A DNA stretch of 64,000 nt. Source: Cyanoderma ruficeps (lineage: Eukaryota > Chordata > Aves > Passeriformes > Timaliidae). The notes under the pieces are model-generated. The model had not been told where the DNA came from and did not search any database. It saw nothing but the letters and a program-made list of their open reading frames with translations. Both the position numbers and the translations under genes were made by a program. Of the stretch, positions 1 to 11,455 are shown piece by piece. Within the stretch, counting starts at the first letter, position 1; each line of letters starts with the position of its first letter. Location: NCBI GenBank assembly GCA_008694505.1, contig VZDJ01000174.1, positions 6,156,601 through 6,220,600 of the forward strand, in the 5' to 3' direction.

Positions 1-1698
1 CAAATGTGGAAAACAAAAAAGTGGCAACTGATAATCATATTCAGCAAGCAAAGTCCTGCTTTTCCCTAGAAAACCCCCTTTTTTCCTCCTCTCTGATTCA
101 CAATGCAATGATCCAGTGTTGTGGGTTTACATCTGTTTGCCAGGTCGTTCACATTTAATTTCTTCTGTCTGTCATTTTTATTATGCCTTCCACAGAGAAG
201 GCAGATAACACTATACAGATCTCCTGTGTCACCGGGACCCCAAGAAAAACCCAGGTACAGTTCAGCAGGATACATACCTGCACTGAATAAAAACCCTCAC
301 AGACTGATCTGAGTTGCTCCTGAATTACTAAGGGTGATTGGATCTGAGAAAGATAATAGCTTTGTACACCAAGCCAGCCCTCCTTTGACTCCAGATGCAA
401 AATTACCATTTTTCTGCTGAAAGGGTGATTTCATGCCATAACTTGCATGACTAAGGTTTCCAGAGAAGACTTTTGTTTAGATAAGGACAAGAGATGCCCT
501 GAGGCTTGTATTGTAATGTTATATGGATATATAGATAAAGAAATTTTTTGTTGAGTTGAGGGTGTGGTGTGATTTTTATCTGCATGATTACTTACTGACA
601 GACACTGGGAACAGCAAGATCCTTCCTGACCTTTTTTCACCTCTGCCTGGTTGGTTACAAGCCTCACAGCCAGTGCAGTTCCTGGGTACCACAGGCAGTC
701 CAAACTACAGCTGGTTTCTCTGTGTGCCCACCAGCAACTCTCCCAAGGCACTTTGGGAATATTGCTGGAAGCTTCATTGTGTGTCTTGTCCAAGGCCATT
801 CACTATTCTTCTTCTTATCTTCTGCTTGAGACAGTGGATTACCTCAGTTCAGATTACTAGAAGGCTGTAAAACTCTATCTCAGCCTAAAAGTTAATTCCC
901 AGCAATTTCTGAACTCAAGAGCAAAGCAAGAGATTGGATGGTTCGGGTTCAGTAATGTCACCACCAAACTCACTAAAGGGATAGCTAATCCCGATAACTA
1001 TGGAGCCTTTTCAACCAAATCAGAAAATAAGAATCACCCCTGTTTTCCAGATAAGAAAGGACAAATAAAACCACTGACTGTCAAGATATGACAGAGAACT
1101 TTCAACTGCTGGCTGAAGAAAGCTGCAATGAGGCAGAAGAGGAAGACCATGGATAAAGGCTCTGGTCTGGCAGCCTTTCCCCAGCCCACGCTGGAGCTGA
1201 CCCTGGACTGCTTTGGGAACACACACACAGAGCAAATGGCTGGGCTCCAGCTTCACAGCTAAACATGCTTCCCTCCTCCTTGCCTTCTAATGGCTATCCC
1301 AAATCAGAAACCTTGAGCTTGTCTTTAAACATGAGCATAATCTCAGGCTCAGACAACTGATCCTCCAGCAGGAACATAAAGACAGGCAGTAATCAGCTCC
1401 AGCAGTGAACCAGAGCCATAAGCAAGTCATGGAAATAGCATTTCACAGTATTGACTGTCAGGTTTTGTGATCTGTGATTTCATGGAGTGCTTTGTTTTTG
1501 TCCAGCCATCTAATTTTCAAAGTAAAATTGAAGTTTTCTTCTAGCCAGAAAGATGTGAGTGCACGTAAATACAACAACTGCAGTTTAAGTCACATAATTC
1601 ATCAGTACCATTACAACAAACTGATAATGGGACAAACCCAGCACCCTATTGATTCAAGTCACAGGAGTAAGGTAGTAAAAAAACAAATATGAAAATAT

Positions 1699-1777
1699 TA
1701 CTGAAAATACGAGTACTTCTAAACTCGTTACGAGTACTGAAATTACGAGTACTTCTAGAGTTACCCAACTCTAGAAG
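1699..1777. repeat. Short direct repeat plus perfect 11-bp hairpin
   Basis: A block of about 22 bases starting tactgaaa and ending gagtacttcta occurs at 1,699-1,721 and again, with one mismatch, at 1,735-1,757 (period 36). The second copy runs into a perfect inverted repeat: cttctagagtt at 1,752-1,762 pairs with aactctagaag at 1,767-1,777 across a 4-base loop. A smaller palindrome, ctcg-tta-cgag, sits between the copies at about 1,724-1,734. It matches no transposon family I know. It may be a local duplication that created a cruciform-forming site. Confidence 0.7.
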
Positions 1778-2469
1778 CATCAAAATACTAAAGAAATATT
1801 TTTCCATCCAGTTTCATTGATAACGGCATTTGAAGAATCCTCTTTCAGCAAAAAGTTGACAGTTTGAAAGGTTTTGAGGGTTATTTCCCCTCCTACTTTT
1901 GCTTTCAAACTCTCCATGCCCAGCGTCACAGTGGCACTGTGTTAAGGGGATTGAATCCTCTGTTACTTTAAGCCTGAAGATTCTTCACACTTTCAGCCTT
2001 ATCCTTATTCAGCTATGGGAAGGGAAATAATCTGTCTTGGATTTTACTCCACATTTCAAAATACCAAAACCATCCAAACAAGAACTGCTTGTGTACAGGG
2101 CAAAGTCTTTGTTTTGACTGGCACCCAGGAGGAATTATGACATACTATCATCAAAGGAAACTGCAGATTATGGGGTAAGCAAAACGAGTTTTCTCAGTTT
2201 TTCTGAGTTCTCATCATACAAATATCTCCGTAATTAAACAGGTAAAATATATAAGCGTTAAAACCTTGGAACCAATGCAGTAAATTCATTTTTAAAAATT
2301 AACTACCATCCACACAGAAGATGTTTCCTGAGCATATGAAAAGCATACACAACTTTTTTATCTATATGCTTTTAAATAGCATTCTGTCAGGTTTTGTGGA
2401 TATGTACACACATAACAGAAACATTTAGCACATCCACATCATGGTCACACGTGCACAAATATGCTGTTC

Positions 2470-2497
2470 TGCAGAGGAAGAATGCACTTCCTCTGCA
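2470..2497. repeat. Perfect 11-bp inverted repeat (hairpin)
   Basis: The arm tgcagaggaag at 2,470-2,480 is the exact reverse complement of cttcctctgca at 2,487-2,497, separated by a 6-base loop (aatgca). There is no T-run after it and no adjoining gene, so nothing supports a terminator or RNA role. It is too short for a microRNA precursor. I report it as a structural feature only. Confidence 0.65.
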
Positions 2498-3589
2498 TAG
2501 TTCTGCATAGGAACTACTAATCTGTTATAAATTTCATCTTAGCATAAAGACTCATTTTGGTATCTTGGAAAGAGGTGCAGTTCTGAACCTTCAAAAAGTT
2601 TGAGCACCAAGTTAAGACCAGAACCTCAACATTGCATAGAAACCTTTGGGCTGGTTTCTTGAGAGATGTTTCTTCAGGAACAGAAAAAAAAAAAAAAGTC
2701 ACAGCTTTGTAATTATTAAACATGGACATTAAGAGCTGGAATTTGAAATATTTCTGTAAACTTATAAGAAACTTGGAAGATGCAACAAACTAATTTGAAT
2801 CAGATAACACAAAACAAATATTGGGCACACACCAAAAGAGAGTCTTCCTGCAATCACCTCTCCCTACAGCACATCACCATCTTGACAAGATGAACAGAGC
2901 AGCCAGACACTGTCACTGTATCTCCAAATGAATAACATAACAGGTAAGGACAAAGAGTAAAGATTTTTAGCCAAAATGCAAATAAGAAATTCTCTATTTT
3001 CCAAAGTCTGGTTTTCATCAACTTTGACCTCAATCAGTTTCTTACCTCTCAAACATTTGCTTTTCATAATTCCACTTTTCTAACAAAGCTCTTCCAAAGT
3101 CCTCTAATCGATGGTGTATTTGTAAAGCCACACAGGTCCTTTGTTGAAGCTTCTATTCTAATCTGGGAACTTTAATTTTCAGAGAAGCCGATTCCTCGGT
3201 GCTACGGAAGCATCAAGATGAAGGTTCAGTGAACCCAAGGTCAATAAGTCACGCATTTCTTTTGACTAGTATTTGTTCTTGACAAGCAGGCTGCTCACAA
3301 ATCCCTTTTGCAAGTTTAAGGCCCTGTGTAGCCTGCAGAGACAAAATTAGAATATAAACATCTACTCACTAGAGAAAACAAGGGAGTTATTGTCACTGTA
3401 AAGAAGGAAACATCCAAACCATACCCCCTCTGCATTAATTCCATTATTGTGCACAGGCAAGATGACAGTTATACCACCAAGTAAACTGCAGTTATCTAGT
3501 CAAATGATCATTTAATGTTCTTTATTTTACTTTTTCTAAGGAAAATTGATTTCTTGCTATTTATGTTCTGGGTATTTCATTGTGCTGTG

Positions 3590-3890
3590 ATTATAAACCA
3601 GACTGAATGCATTTCCACCGGCTCCCTGCAAAGTGTGTTTTACAGCCCTTCCTGTTTGCACAACGCAAGATGTCTTTTTTAATTGCCAGTCTGTTTTTTT
3701 AAGTAGGATGCATGCTTATTTGTTTACTCGGGAGCTCGGAGAGAGCCAGGCTGGACTCCAGTCTTCCGACAGGCTGCTGTGAGATATGGAAGGAAATATC
3801 CCCAATAACGATGTCTGCTATGCAAATGACAAAACCGCCTACAGACCGTTAAACTTCATCAGGCCTTTGCAAATCTCTGAAATTTAACTT
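3590..3890. promoter_or_regulatory. Candidate conserved non-coding element (unverified)
   Basis: This block has mixed, non-repetitive composition with several CpG dinucleotides (rare in the surrounding DNA). It also has an exact octamer, ATGCAAAT, at 3,820-3,827, a related tttgcaaat at 3,866-3,874, and homeobox-like AT cores. This texture resembles distal enhancers near developmental genes. The inference is weak: exact octamers occur at least six more times in this window, so the motif alone proves nothing. Only cross-species alignment would decide. Confidence 0.25.
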
Positions 3891-5766
3891 GTGAGGACAA
3901 TTCCTGGGGTGGGTTCTGGGCCACAGCTGTCGCTTGTATCCCGTGAGGTGTTCTCTTCCCTTCTGCTGGGAGGGTTTCCAGCCTGAATGGACAGTGCGGA
4001 ACAGCACAGCTGGAGCTGGCTGAGGTTGGGCAGCAGGAGCACCAGGACTGAACCCACGTCACCAGATCCTTTCTCCCACACACCCAATTAGCCCCTTATC
4101 TCTGCCCTGCCAGTGCACAGAAATGATGTGAAATGACAATTCAGGGATTGCTGGAGCAACTGGCGTTTGAGCTGATGGAACAGCAAGGCATGGCCAAGCT
4201 CTGCTCACACTGGGAGCCAGGTTTGTCAGGGAATTCACACAAATTACCTCATCTTTGAGGAAATTAAGTGATGCTTTACTTGAGAATGTGCAAACTTTCC
4301 ACCTCTCATCTGGTTAGTTTACCCACCCCCAGGCTGAGAGCCTTTGAAGGACAGAAGCTTAGGATCAGGTTCTGAAACACGTTCAACATCCTGTGAATAC
4401 TTTTTTTTTTATTATTTCCTCCCCACATCTCAGTATGTAAAACCTTATTGCTGTGGAAATAAAGGTGTGAAAAATCAATCAGGGACCTTTGCAAGCTATA
4501 AAAAACCTAAGGTAGCACCACAGGTTTACCACCAGCACTTAAAAAGAAGCTCTCTACAGAACTGTGTGGAGATATTCCCCATGACATGAGGATTTTAATG
4601 GGCACACACAGTATTTTGCATAATCCAGCAACTATTTACCTAGAAAACCACAGCCACCTTCACAAATACATAGCTCTATAAATATTCTTTTAGTGCTGCC
4701 CTGGTCATCTTTAGCATCCCCCAGACAACCCTGAAACACTCAGGAAAAGGGGGATTTTGGCAACTGAGAAGTTGACAGGCACACACAAACACACACCCTG
4801 TAACCCCAGCTACAAGACACTTTCTTGGCTGCCCATACAGAAAATTCATGAAAACTACGGTGAATAGCATGGAACAGAAGTCAGCAAAAACACAAGACTC
4901 ACTCCATCAGCATGAGTGCCAGCCCTTTGCTGACTGCAAAATGCAAGTTCACCACAACCTAACAGGGACGAATCTACACCTCAAAGAATCAAAAGCGAAT
5001 AAACTCACCTTAATCAAGTCTTGCAAACCCTGCCCTCCTAAACTCCCTGCTGCCCAGGCTGGAGAGCGTTGTGACAGCTTGGCAGGACACGTTTAGTCAG
5101 CAGCATGACCTGACCTGCTGTGCAGGGAGAGCCCTTTGTGCCCACATTCCAGCCCTGACCTGTGCTGCAGCATTGCTGGCGCTCACTCTGCCCTTACCAC
5201 ACAGCGATGCCCAGTGCAGCCCTCTCCGAGCCCAGCACAGCACCAGAGGACTCCAAACACCCCCAGTGCTCCTCTTTGGGTTAGACAAGCTCACCAGCAC
5301 TCTCAGTAATGCCTTTCAAATTCCCAGCCATGCTTTTTTAATGGATCCTGCCTAAAACACCCACTGCTCCTCAAAGCAGGCTCTTTGCTGGTGAGATGTA
5401 CTTCCCTGAATTCTCAAAGGCAAGGAGCTGAAGAGGGGCCTTGTCTGCACCAGACAAGCACATTAAGCTCTGCGTGTATCTGTGCATGCACTCTATTCTG
5501 CAGACAAGTCATTAGCTGAGCTATTTCACAGTCAGATTAGGAAGGAAAATCCCAGAATTATAAAGTTGAACTTGCAGGGCCTGATGCTCTGCTGGATTGG
5601 ATAATTCTAGCAAAAATTCCAGATAAAGTGAGTGCGAGATGATGCTACATGAGAACCAACCTCACTGAAATCACCAGGATTGTCCTTTTAAAGGACCATC
5701 TCATTCAGTGTCCACAGAAGTGAAGCTGCTCCCAAGAGAGGTCCAATTGCAAGTGAGAACCACAGG

Positions 5767-5818
5767 GAGTTGTGAGAAAACAATTCTCTGAGGCTTTGAG
5801 GAAAAATCCTCACAACTC
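5767..5818. repeat. Nested inverted repeats
   Basis: The arm gagttgtgag at 5,767-5,776 pairs exactly with ctcacaactc at 5,809-5,818 (10 bp, 32-base loop). Inside the loop, next to the 3' arm, gagga and tcctc form a second small stem around a run of A. The nested layout is unusual but short, and no gene lies next to it. Confidence 0.55.
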
Positions 5819-8800
5819 TTGGTCACAGCTCCACTTCTCCCAGGTTTGTGAGGAAGCTCACAGCGCTGATGGTACTGAACTCATATAAGTGTCAGTTATT
5901 TTGGAAACTCTCCAGAGAGAAATATTTTGACAGTCATATTCTGTTCATTATTCTTCCAAGAGAGGAAACACGCACGTCGTTATCAAATGGAGTACAGTCA
6001 GCCCACCATGCTCTTGCCTGACTGGCTCACTTATCTTGATAAATGCCGGCTAAGATCAGGACTTAGTGCCATTAGATGTGTCTAAAACATGAAGCTGTCA
6101 TTACTGTGTCAGCACCAAGGATTGTTTCCAACCGTGATAATGGTGGGGCCACGTTTTGAACAAAGACAGATTTGAGCCTGCAATGGCCTGCCACACCAGC
6201 TGGTTCCCATTACTGCACAGAGACCTTTTGCTCATGATTATGAGCTTCACCATTTCTTTCTTTTTAATTGGAAACCAGAAATATCCTCCCCATCTATGAG
6301 TCATATTGGGCCTAGCAAACGGTTACCTCATGGTTAGGGGCTGGCAGGGTTGGAGGCTGCAACAGTTCAAAGATCTGTTTGATGCAAAGCCTGAAGAACA
6401 GCGGGTTAAGAGCTCCAGACTGCAACCAGCTCTGCTGCACAGATCCTGCATCCTGATGCTTCCACACTGCCAAAGCTCCAGCAGCATGGGCACCACGGAC
6501 ACAGAGCTGATGACACACGATGCTGATGAGGGAACACATCTCTGGAATACCTTCCTGACACTGGGCAGCTCTACGGTGAGCACTTTCCTACCAACAGTGA
6601 GATGGGAAGAACTCAAATTCATTCCGACCTGACTCAACCCAACACTTTAGCAAAATGCTTAAGTAATTCCCTGTCCAGTAAAGCACTTAAGTAAGTGGTT
6701 TAATTTATAAAGGTAAATGTTTATGTGCTTTGGCCTGTTGAACTGGCAGCTATTACACCAACTGCTATGTATATACATATAATTATATATAGACAACTGT
6801 TGTTAAAAATATATCCATAGCTAGTTTTAATCTCAGGTTTAAGGTATTCTCAGTGGGTTTGTAGAAATTACATAGCCCTCCAAACAAACATAATTACACA
6901 CATCATTCAGTTGCTTTCCATTTTCCTAGCAGAGATCTGTCCCTGCAAGGCAGCAGCCTGTGCTTTATTCCCCTAAGCCAGCACCTGAAGCTGTGTCATG
7001 TTCCTGTTCCCACCAGACTGAGTGCAGAAGATTCCACATGAATATCTATAAATATAGATTTAAGACTTGCTGCTTGAAAATGTGCAATGTCAAGTGTCCC
7101 ACTGAGTTTTACTGAGTTGGCTGTGGCAATATCTGCTACCCGGTGCAGCATGATCATTTTAGACTTTAATCCTGCCTAATCCTGTTCTACAGGGTTTCAT
7201 ATTCCCTCCCATCCTCTTTGCCTGACAGTTTTGGCACCTATACCACACACACATCACATTACTTATATTGAAAATTAAGATCATCTGGGTGTCTTGGGGC
7301 AGGGACTTTTGCTGACCAGAGGGTTTACCAGAGACCCAAAATCCAGCACCTTGTATTCTCACCTTGTAGTTCTGTCCAATCTCAGCTCAAACCATTTAAA
7401 TTCAGTTGTGCTGAGAGCTCCCCACATTTTGCTCAGTTTACACTTCAGTTGGTGGCATCTCCTATTTACAGTACATTGTAATGCAAATAGTTTGCAGCTA
7501 TTCAGCATAACAAAACCGTGATTTCAGAAGAAGCAGAAATCATGTGCCTCTTCTTTTGATTTTTCCCCCCTATGGCAAAGCAACCATCCCTAAAATAAAA
7601 TCACTTAGGAAAAAAAAAAGTATTTAATTTCCTAGTAAATAGACACAGCATTAGAAGCAATTTGTTGAATTGTCTCACTGGAGCTGCAGGGTTAACATCA
7701 GGTGGAAGCTTGGCCCTTGCTTGGTTAGGAGCTGCCAGTTTCGGAGCAGACACTGGGCATCCTCCCCCTACCCCGAGGAAGGGAAGTGCTCTTTAGGTGC
7801 CCACACACCACAGAGGCCACAACCTCGTTGCCCTTCTCTAACAGCCCAGTTTCACATTTTTAAGCATTTTGTTTCCATAAAGAAAGCAATAAGGCCCCCT
7901 GAAATGAGGATATGAACCCACAATGAGCACAAGACCTAAAGGGGAGAGGCAGTAAAAGGGTCTTGTAAACAACTTAGAGTGGAGACACTGTGCTGCACAC
8001 TCCTAATGCTCCAGTCTGAGAAAAATGACACAGTTCCTGAAAACAGCTGTGGGCACTGCAATGTGAAAATGAACGTCAGAGACTGCAAGGGCATCGTTTC
8101 AAGAGGTAGATATGTATCTTAGAGCTGTCTTCAGGGCAAGTATAATTCAGCAAACCAAAGAGAAAGAAAATAACCTTGTTCAGAATACGGCAACTCATGA
8201 TCCCAAGTGGGCAGCAGTAAGAAAGGAAATTGTTATTCACTACCCCCACAACGCCTGACAGGCCCTCATTTGAGGTAAAACATGCAGAGGTATCTTATGG
8301 ACCAACCAGAAAGTTTTAAATGGAAAGTACCTGAGATTATATTCAGTAAGAGCTTCCAAAGCCACACAAGTGTCAGCCCAAGATTTTAGGGTAAAACTTT
8401 CAATTGCCTGTAAGACAAACTGTTTGCAACCTCCTCAGCTGAAGGACAATAAGATCTGGTACTTCTCTTCTTTAGACTCTGAAAACGGAGGTGTTTCAGG
8501 GCCTTTTCATTAAGCTCAAAGCATTCAAAGGATTCACTGATAGAGAGCACATAGATAAGAAATTCACACCTCATCTTTGGAGGGAACTCCAGAGGAGAGG
8601 ATGGATGGCCCACAGCCTTGGCTGCTAGCTGGGATGGGGAAGTCAGAGTTCATTTCCCTGGTCTGACACCAGCTACAAGCCACGCTTCCTCCTTCTGCTT
8701 GGGCTAACATCAATCCTTCACCTTCCACACTGCTGGTAATGAGCTACTGCAAGCTTCCCAGTGCCACAGAGGCCTCACACTAGAAGATACAATACATGAT

Positions 8801-11396
8801 GGGTCAGAACAGAAAGGATTTTACCACAAAAGCAGCTGTGGATATCCCAGGCAGAGGTTGAATGCAGTTAACATGCTCCAAAATCATTCTGCTATCATGT
8901 TGCCACTATCCAACAACTAAAAAATACAGATATAGATTTTTATGCCTTGAACTTTCTTCTTTTGTCAAAGCACTTTTGCTGAGAACTTTGGAAGGTTGCT
9001 ACAGTACTTTTACTTTGTTCAAGTGTCCCTGATGACAACCATATCCTGGAGTGTATTAGAGTTTAAAAATACAGCAGCAAGATAAGCAGTGGCAGGAAGA
9101 TAGAGGAATTCAGAACTTTGAGTCAGAAGAAAAGATATTTCTAATCTCTGCTGAAAATATAAGACAAAGTGGATAAGGCAGGCAAGCATGAGGAGGCTGC
9201 TACAAGCAGGAGAGGCTGGAAAGGAGGAAGGGAGGGGGAGCTTCTCACACCAGCAAGTGAGTTTGATAGCAAGATGAGAGAGAGAGGTCACAGCAAGACA
9301 AGTAGAGCAAGCAAGGAGAGCTCCACAGAGATACAGCCTAGAAGACAGGTCAGGGCAAGTCTGTGTCTATGGTTTGCTTTGTTCTTATTTTTGGCTTTCC
9401 ACATACTTTCAAAAGGAGAGGTTATCAGATAAGATTTGATGGGACACCATTAAGACAGAAGGTTTTTCCAGCTCTATTGTGAGCATGACATTCCTTCCCC
9501 TCTGGTCTCCAGAGAGCTCCTACATCTGGGGATGTAATCTGCAAGGCACAAACACAGGACTGCACGGCCATGCTGCCTTTGCTGAGGAATTTGATCAAAG
9601 GTGCAATTTAAAGTGGGTGTTTAATGGCCTTGTGGTGTTTCTTTACCCTGGGATTGTACAGCCCAGCCTGTAACATACCCCTTTGTGCTACCAACAGGTG
9701 CTGGGAAGTGTGCCAATGTCCTTGTCTCACAGAAAGCTTCTGCCTTTCCTGATGGACTCCCCCACGCTAAAGGAATTCTAGACCTTCACTGCTGTAAGGC
9801 AGGAGATTCAGCCACCTCAGCTAAAGAACAATAATTGGTACCAGATGTTGATTTCCTGAGGGTTAAATCTACAAGAATATAATATATTGGAAGAGGAAAA
9901 ACAAAAAGAAAAGTGTGTTTTATAGTAATGCTCTGGGAATTGAGGAGAGATGGAAACGGAGAGGCTGGTTTCCACTGCAGCAGTCAGAAGTGCCATATTT
10001 CTAAAGGTCAGAAGATTCTGCATAATCAACATGGGAAAAAAACACTGGTGTGGAACACTTGGCAAAAAGAATCAGTAACCATAGAGGTGTATAATAGTGT
10101 CACCAGTGGTGCTGCCAAGGTGAAAGAGGACCTGATGCTGTTAGCTTGCTGAATACACACTAAGACACCAGCAGATGAGATGGGGGCTGAGGTGGGAGGA
10201 AACTATCATTCTAAGATTTCAACTGCTCTTTTACAGGAACCTACCAATTCCTCTCTTCTCTGTGCTTTCTTTCCATTCACCTTCACACTGCATAACCTCC
10301 AACAATTCCATCCTCAAAGCATTTTCCATCTTGCCCACTGCGTGCACTTTATTCCGTCAATTGATACCTTGCATCAAAATTACTTTAGACAGCTTTAGTT
10401 TTAAAGAAACTCCAGACCTCCCATGGCCACGTGGACTCAGACAGATGGCACTGGAAAACTGTTCAGCACTCCCTTTCTTGCAGAACTTCTCTAACTGACA
10501 CACACAGGATATCACACTGCTCAGCACAGATACTGCTCCCAACAACCCACCATCGAGCCTTTGGGTTTTATCCCTCCCAGCAGCAGCCAGAGGCCACAGG
10601 AGAAAGCAGAAGCTATGACACAGCTAAATGTAGGGGCTATGGGAAGACAACAGGAACGTGGCAGAGATGCATAGAGATGTCAGAGGTAGAGGGAAATGAC
10701 AACAGGGGTATCGGGAAGATGGGAGAGACAAGGATACTGCAAAGCAAAAATGAAAAGTCTGCCAAGATTGCTGCAGTGGAAGAGCACAGGAGACTGGACA
10801 AATCCCCATTGCTCATACAAACACTCCTCGTTTGCCATTTAATATTCAGTGCTATTTTATAGCAGCAGGATGTCCCTAACTCTTCCCCTGCTCTGGAATG
10901 TAAATAGCAGCTGTCTGTGCTGGTGGTGCAGAGCCCTGCTGCAGGCGTGCTCTGCCTCTGCCACCAGCACCGCCTCGCAGGAGGCGGCAGAAAGTCCGCC
11001 TTGTTAATCTTGACAGGGCTTAGGAGAGAGATCAGATTTGAGCAGTTCAGCATCAACAAGACTTGGATAATTCTAGACATGCAGAGGAGAGCTCTAAGTA
11101 CCTCAGGAACCCTCTCGGTGGTGATACTCAGCCGCTTACAGAAGTCGGCGGGACCAGTCAGGATTATCCTTTAGGATTTAGGTGCCTAAATTCTTCCTTA
11201 AGGTCCTCCTTAGGCATCCATTCCTTCCTGTAATTCCAGCACTAAAAAAAATTTAAAAAAATCACTGTCCCTTGTCTTCCCTATCCATGGAGCACTGGTT
11301 AAAAACACCTGACTCTCCAAATAGATCCAGGCATCCTGGAACCTCATTTCCCCTTTGCAGCCTTGCAGCTGACTCTGGTACAGCAAGGTGACATAA

Positions 11397-11455
11397 AAAT
11401 CACAGAACTGTTTAGGTTGGAAAAGGTCTTTAAGACCATTGAGTCCAACAGTTAA
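11397..11455 (-). mobile_element. CR1 LINE fragment (3' end, reverse orientation)
   Basis: The stretch beginning aatcacagaactgtttaggt continues with a run reading ttggaaaaggtctttaagac and ends at tgagtccaacag. This is the familiar reverse-complement 3' terminus of chicken-repeat-1 (CR1) retrotransposons in birds and other sauropsids. Only about 60 bases survive and no reverse transcriptase is present, so it is a 5'-truncated, dead copy, which is typical of CR1. An A-rich low-complexity stretch follows (11,456-11,500). It is the main direct evidence for a sauropsid genome. Confidence 0.75.

Larger units (their letters stand above)
1..11396. other. Upstream intergenic DNA, no exon recognised
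   Basis: Unique-looking, moderately AT-rich DNA. The open frames here are short (mostly 60-150 codons), overlap on both strands, and have no recognisable protein domain or homologue, so I treat them as chance. Small inverted repeats inside it are listed separately (1,699-1,777; 2,470-2,497; 5,767-5,818), as is one candidate conserved element (about 3,590-3,890). The strand composition is close to balanced, unlike the transcribed intron downstream of the FBRSL1 exon. It could be an intron or the far flank of a neighbouring gene, but nothing in the sequence shows that directly. Confidence 0.6.
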
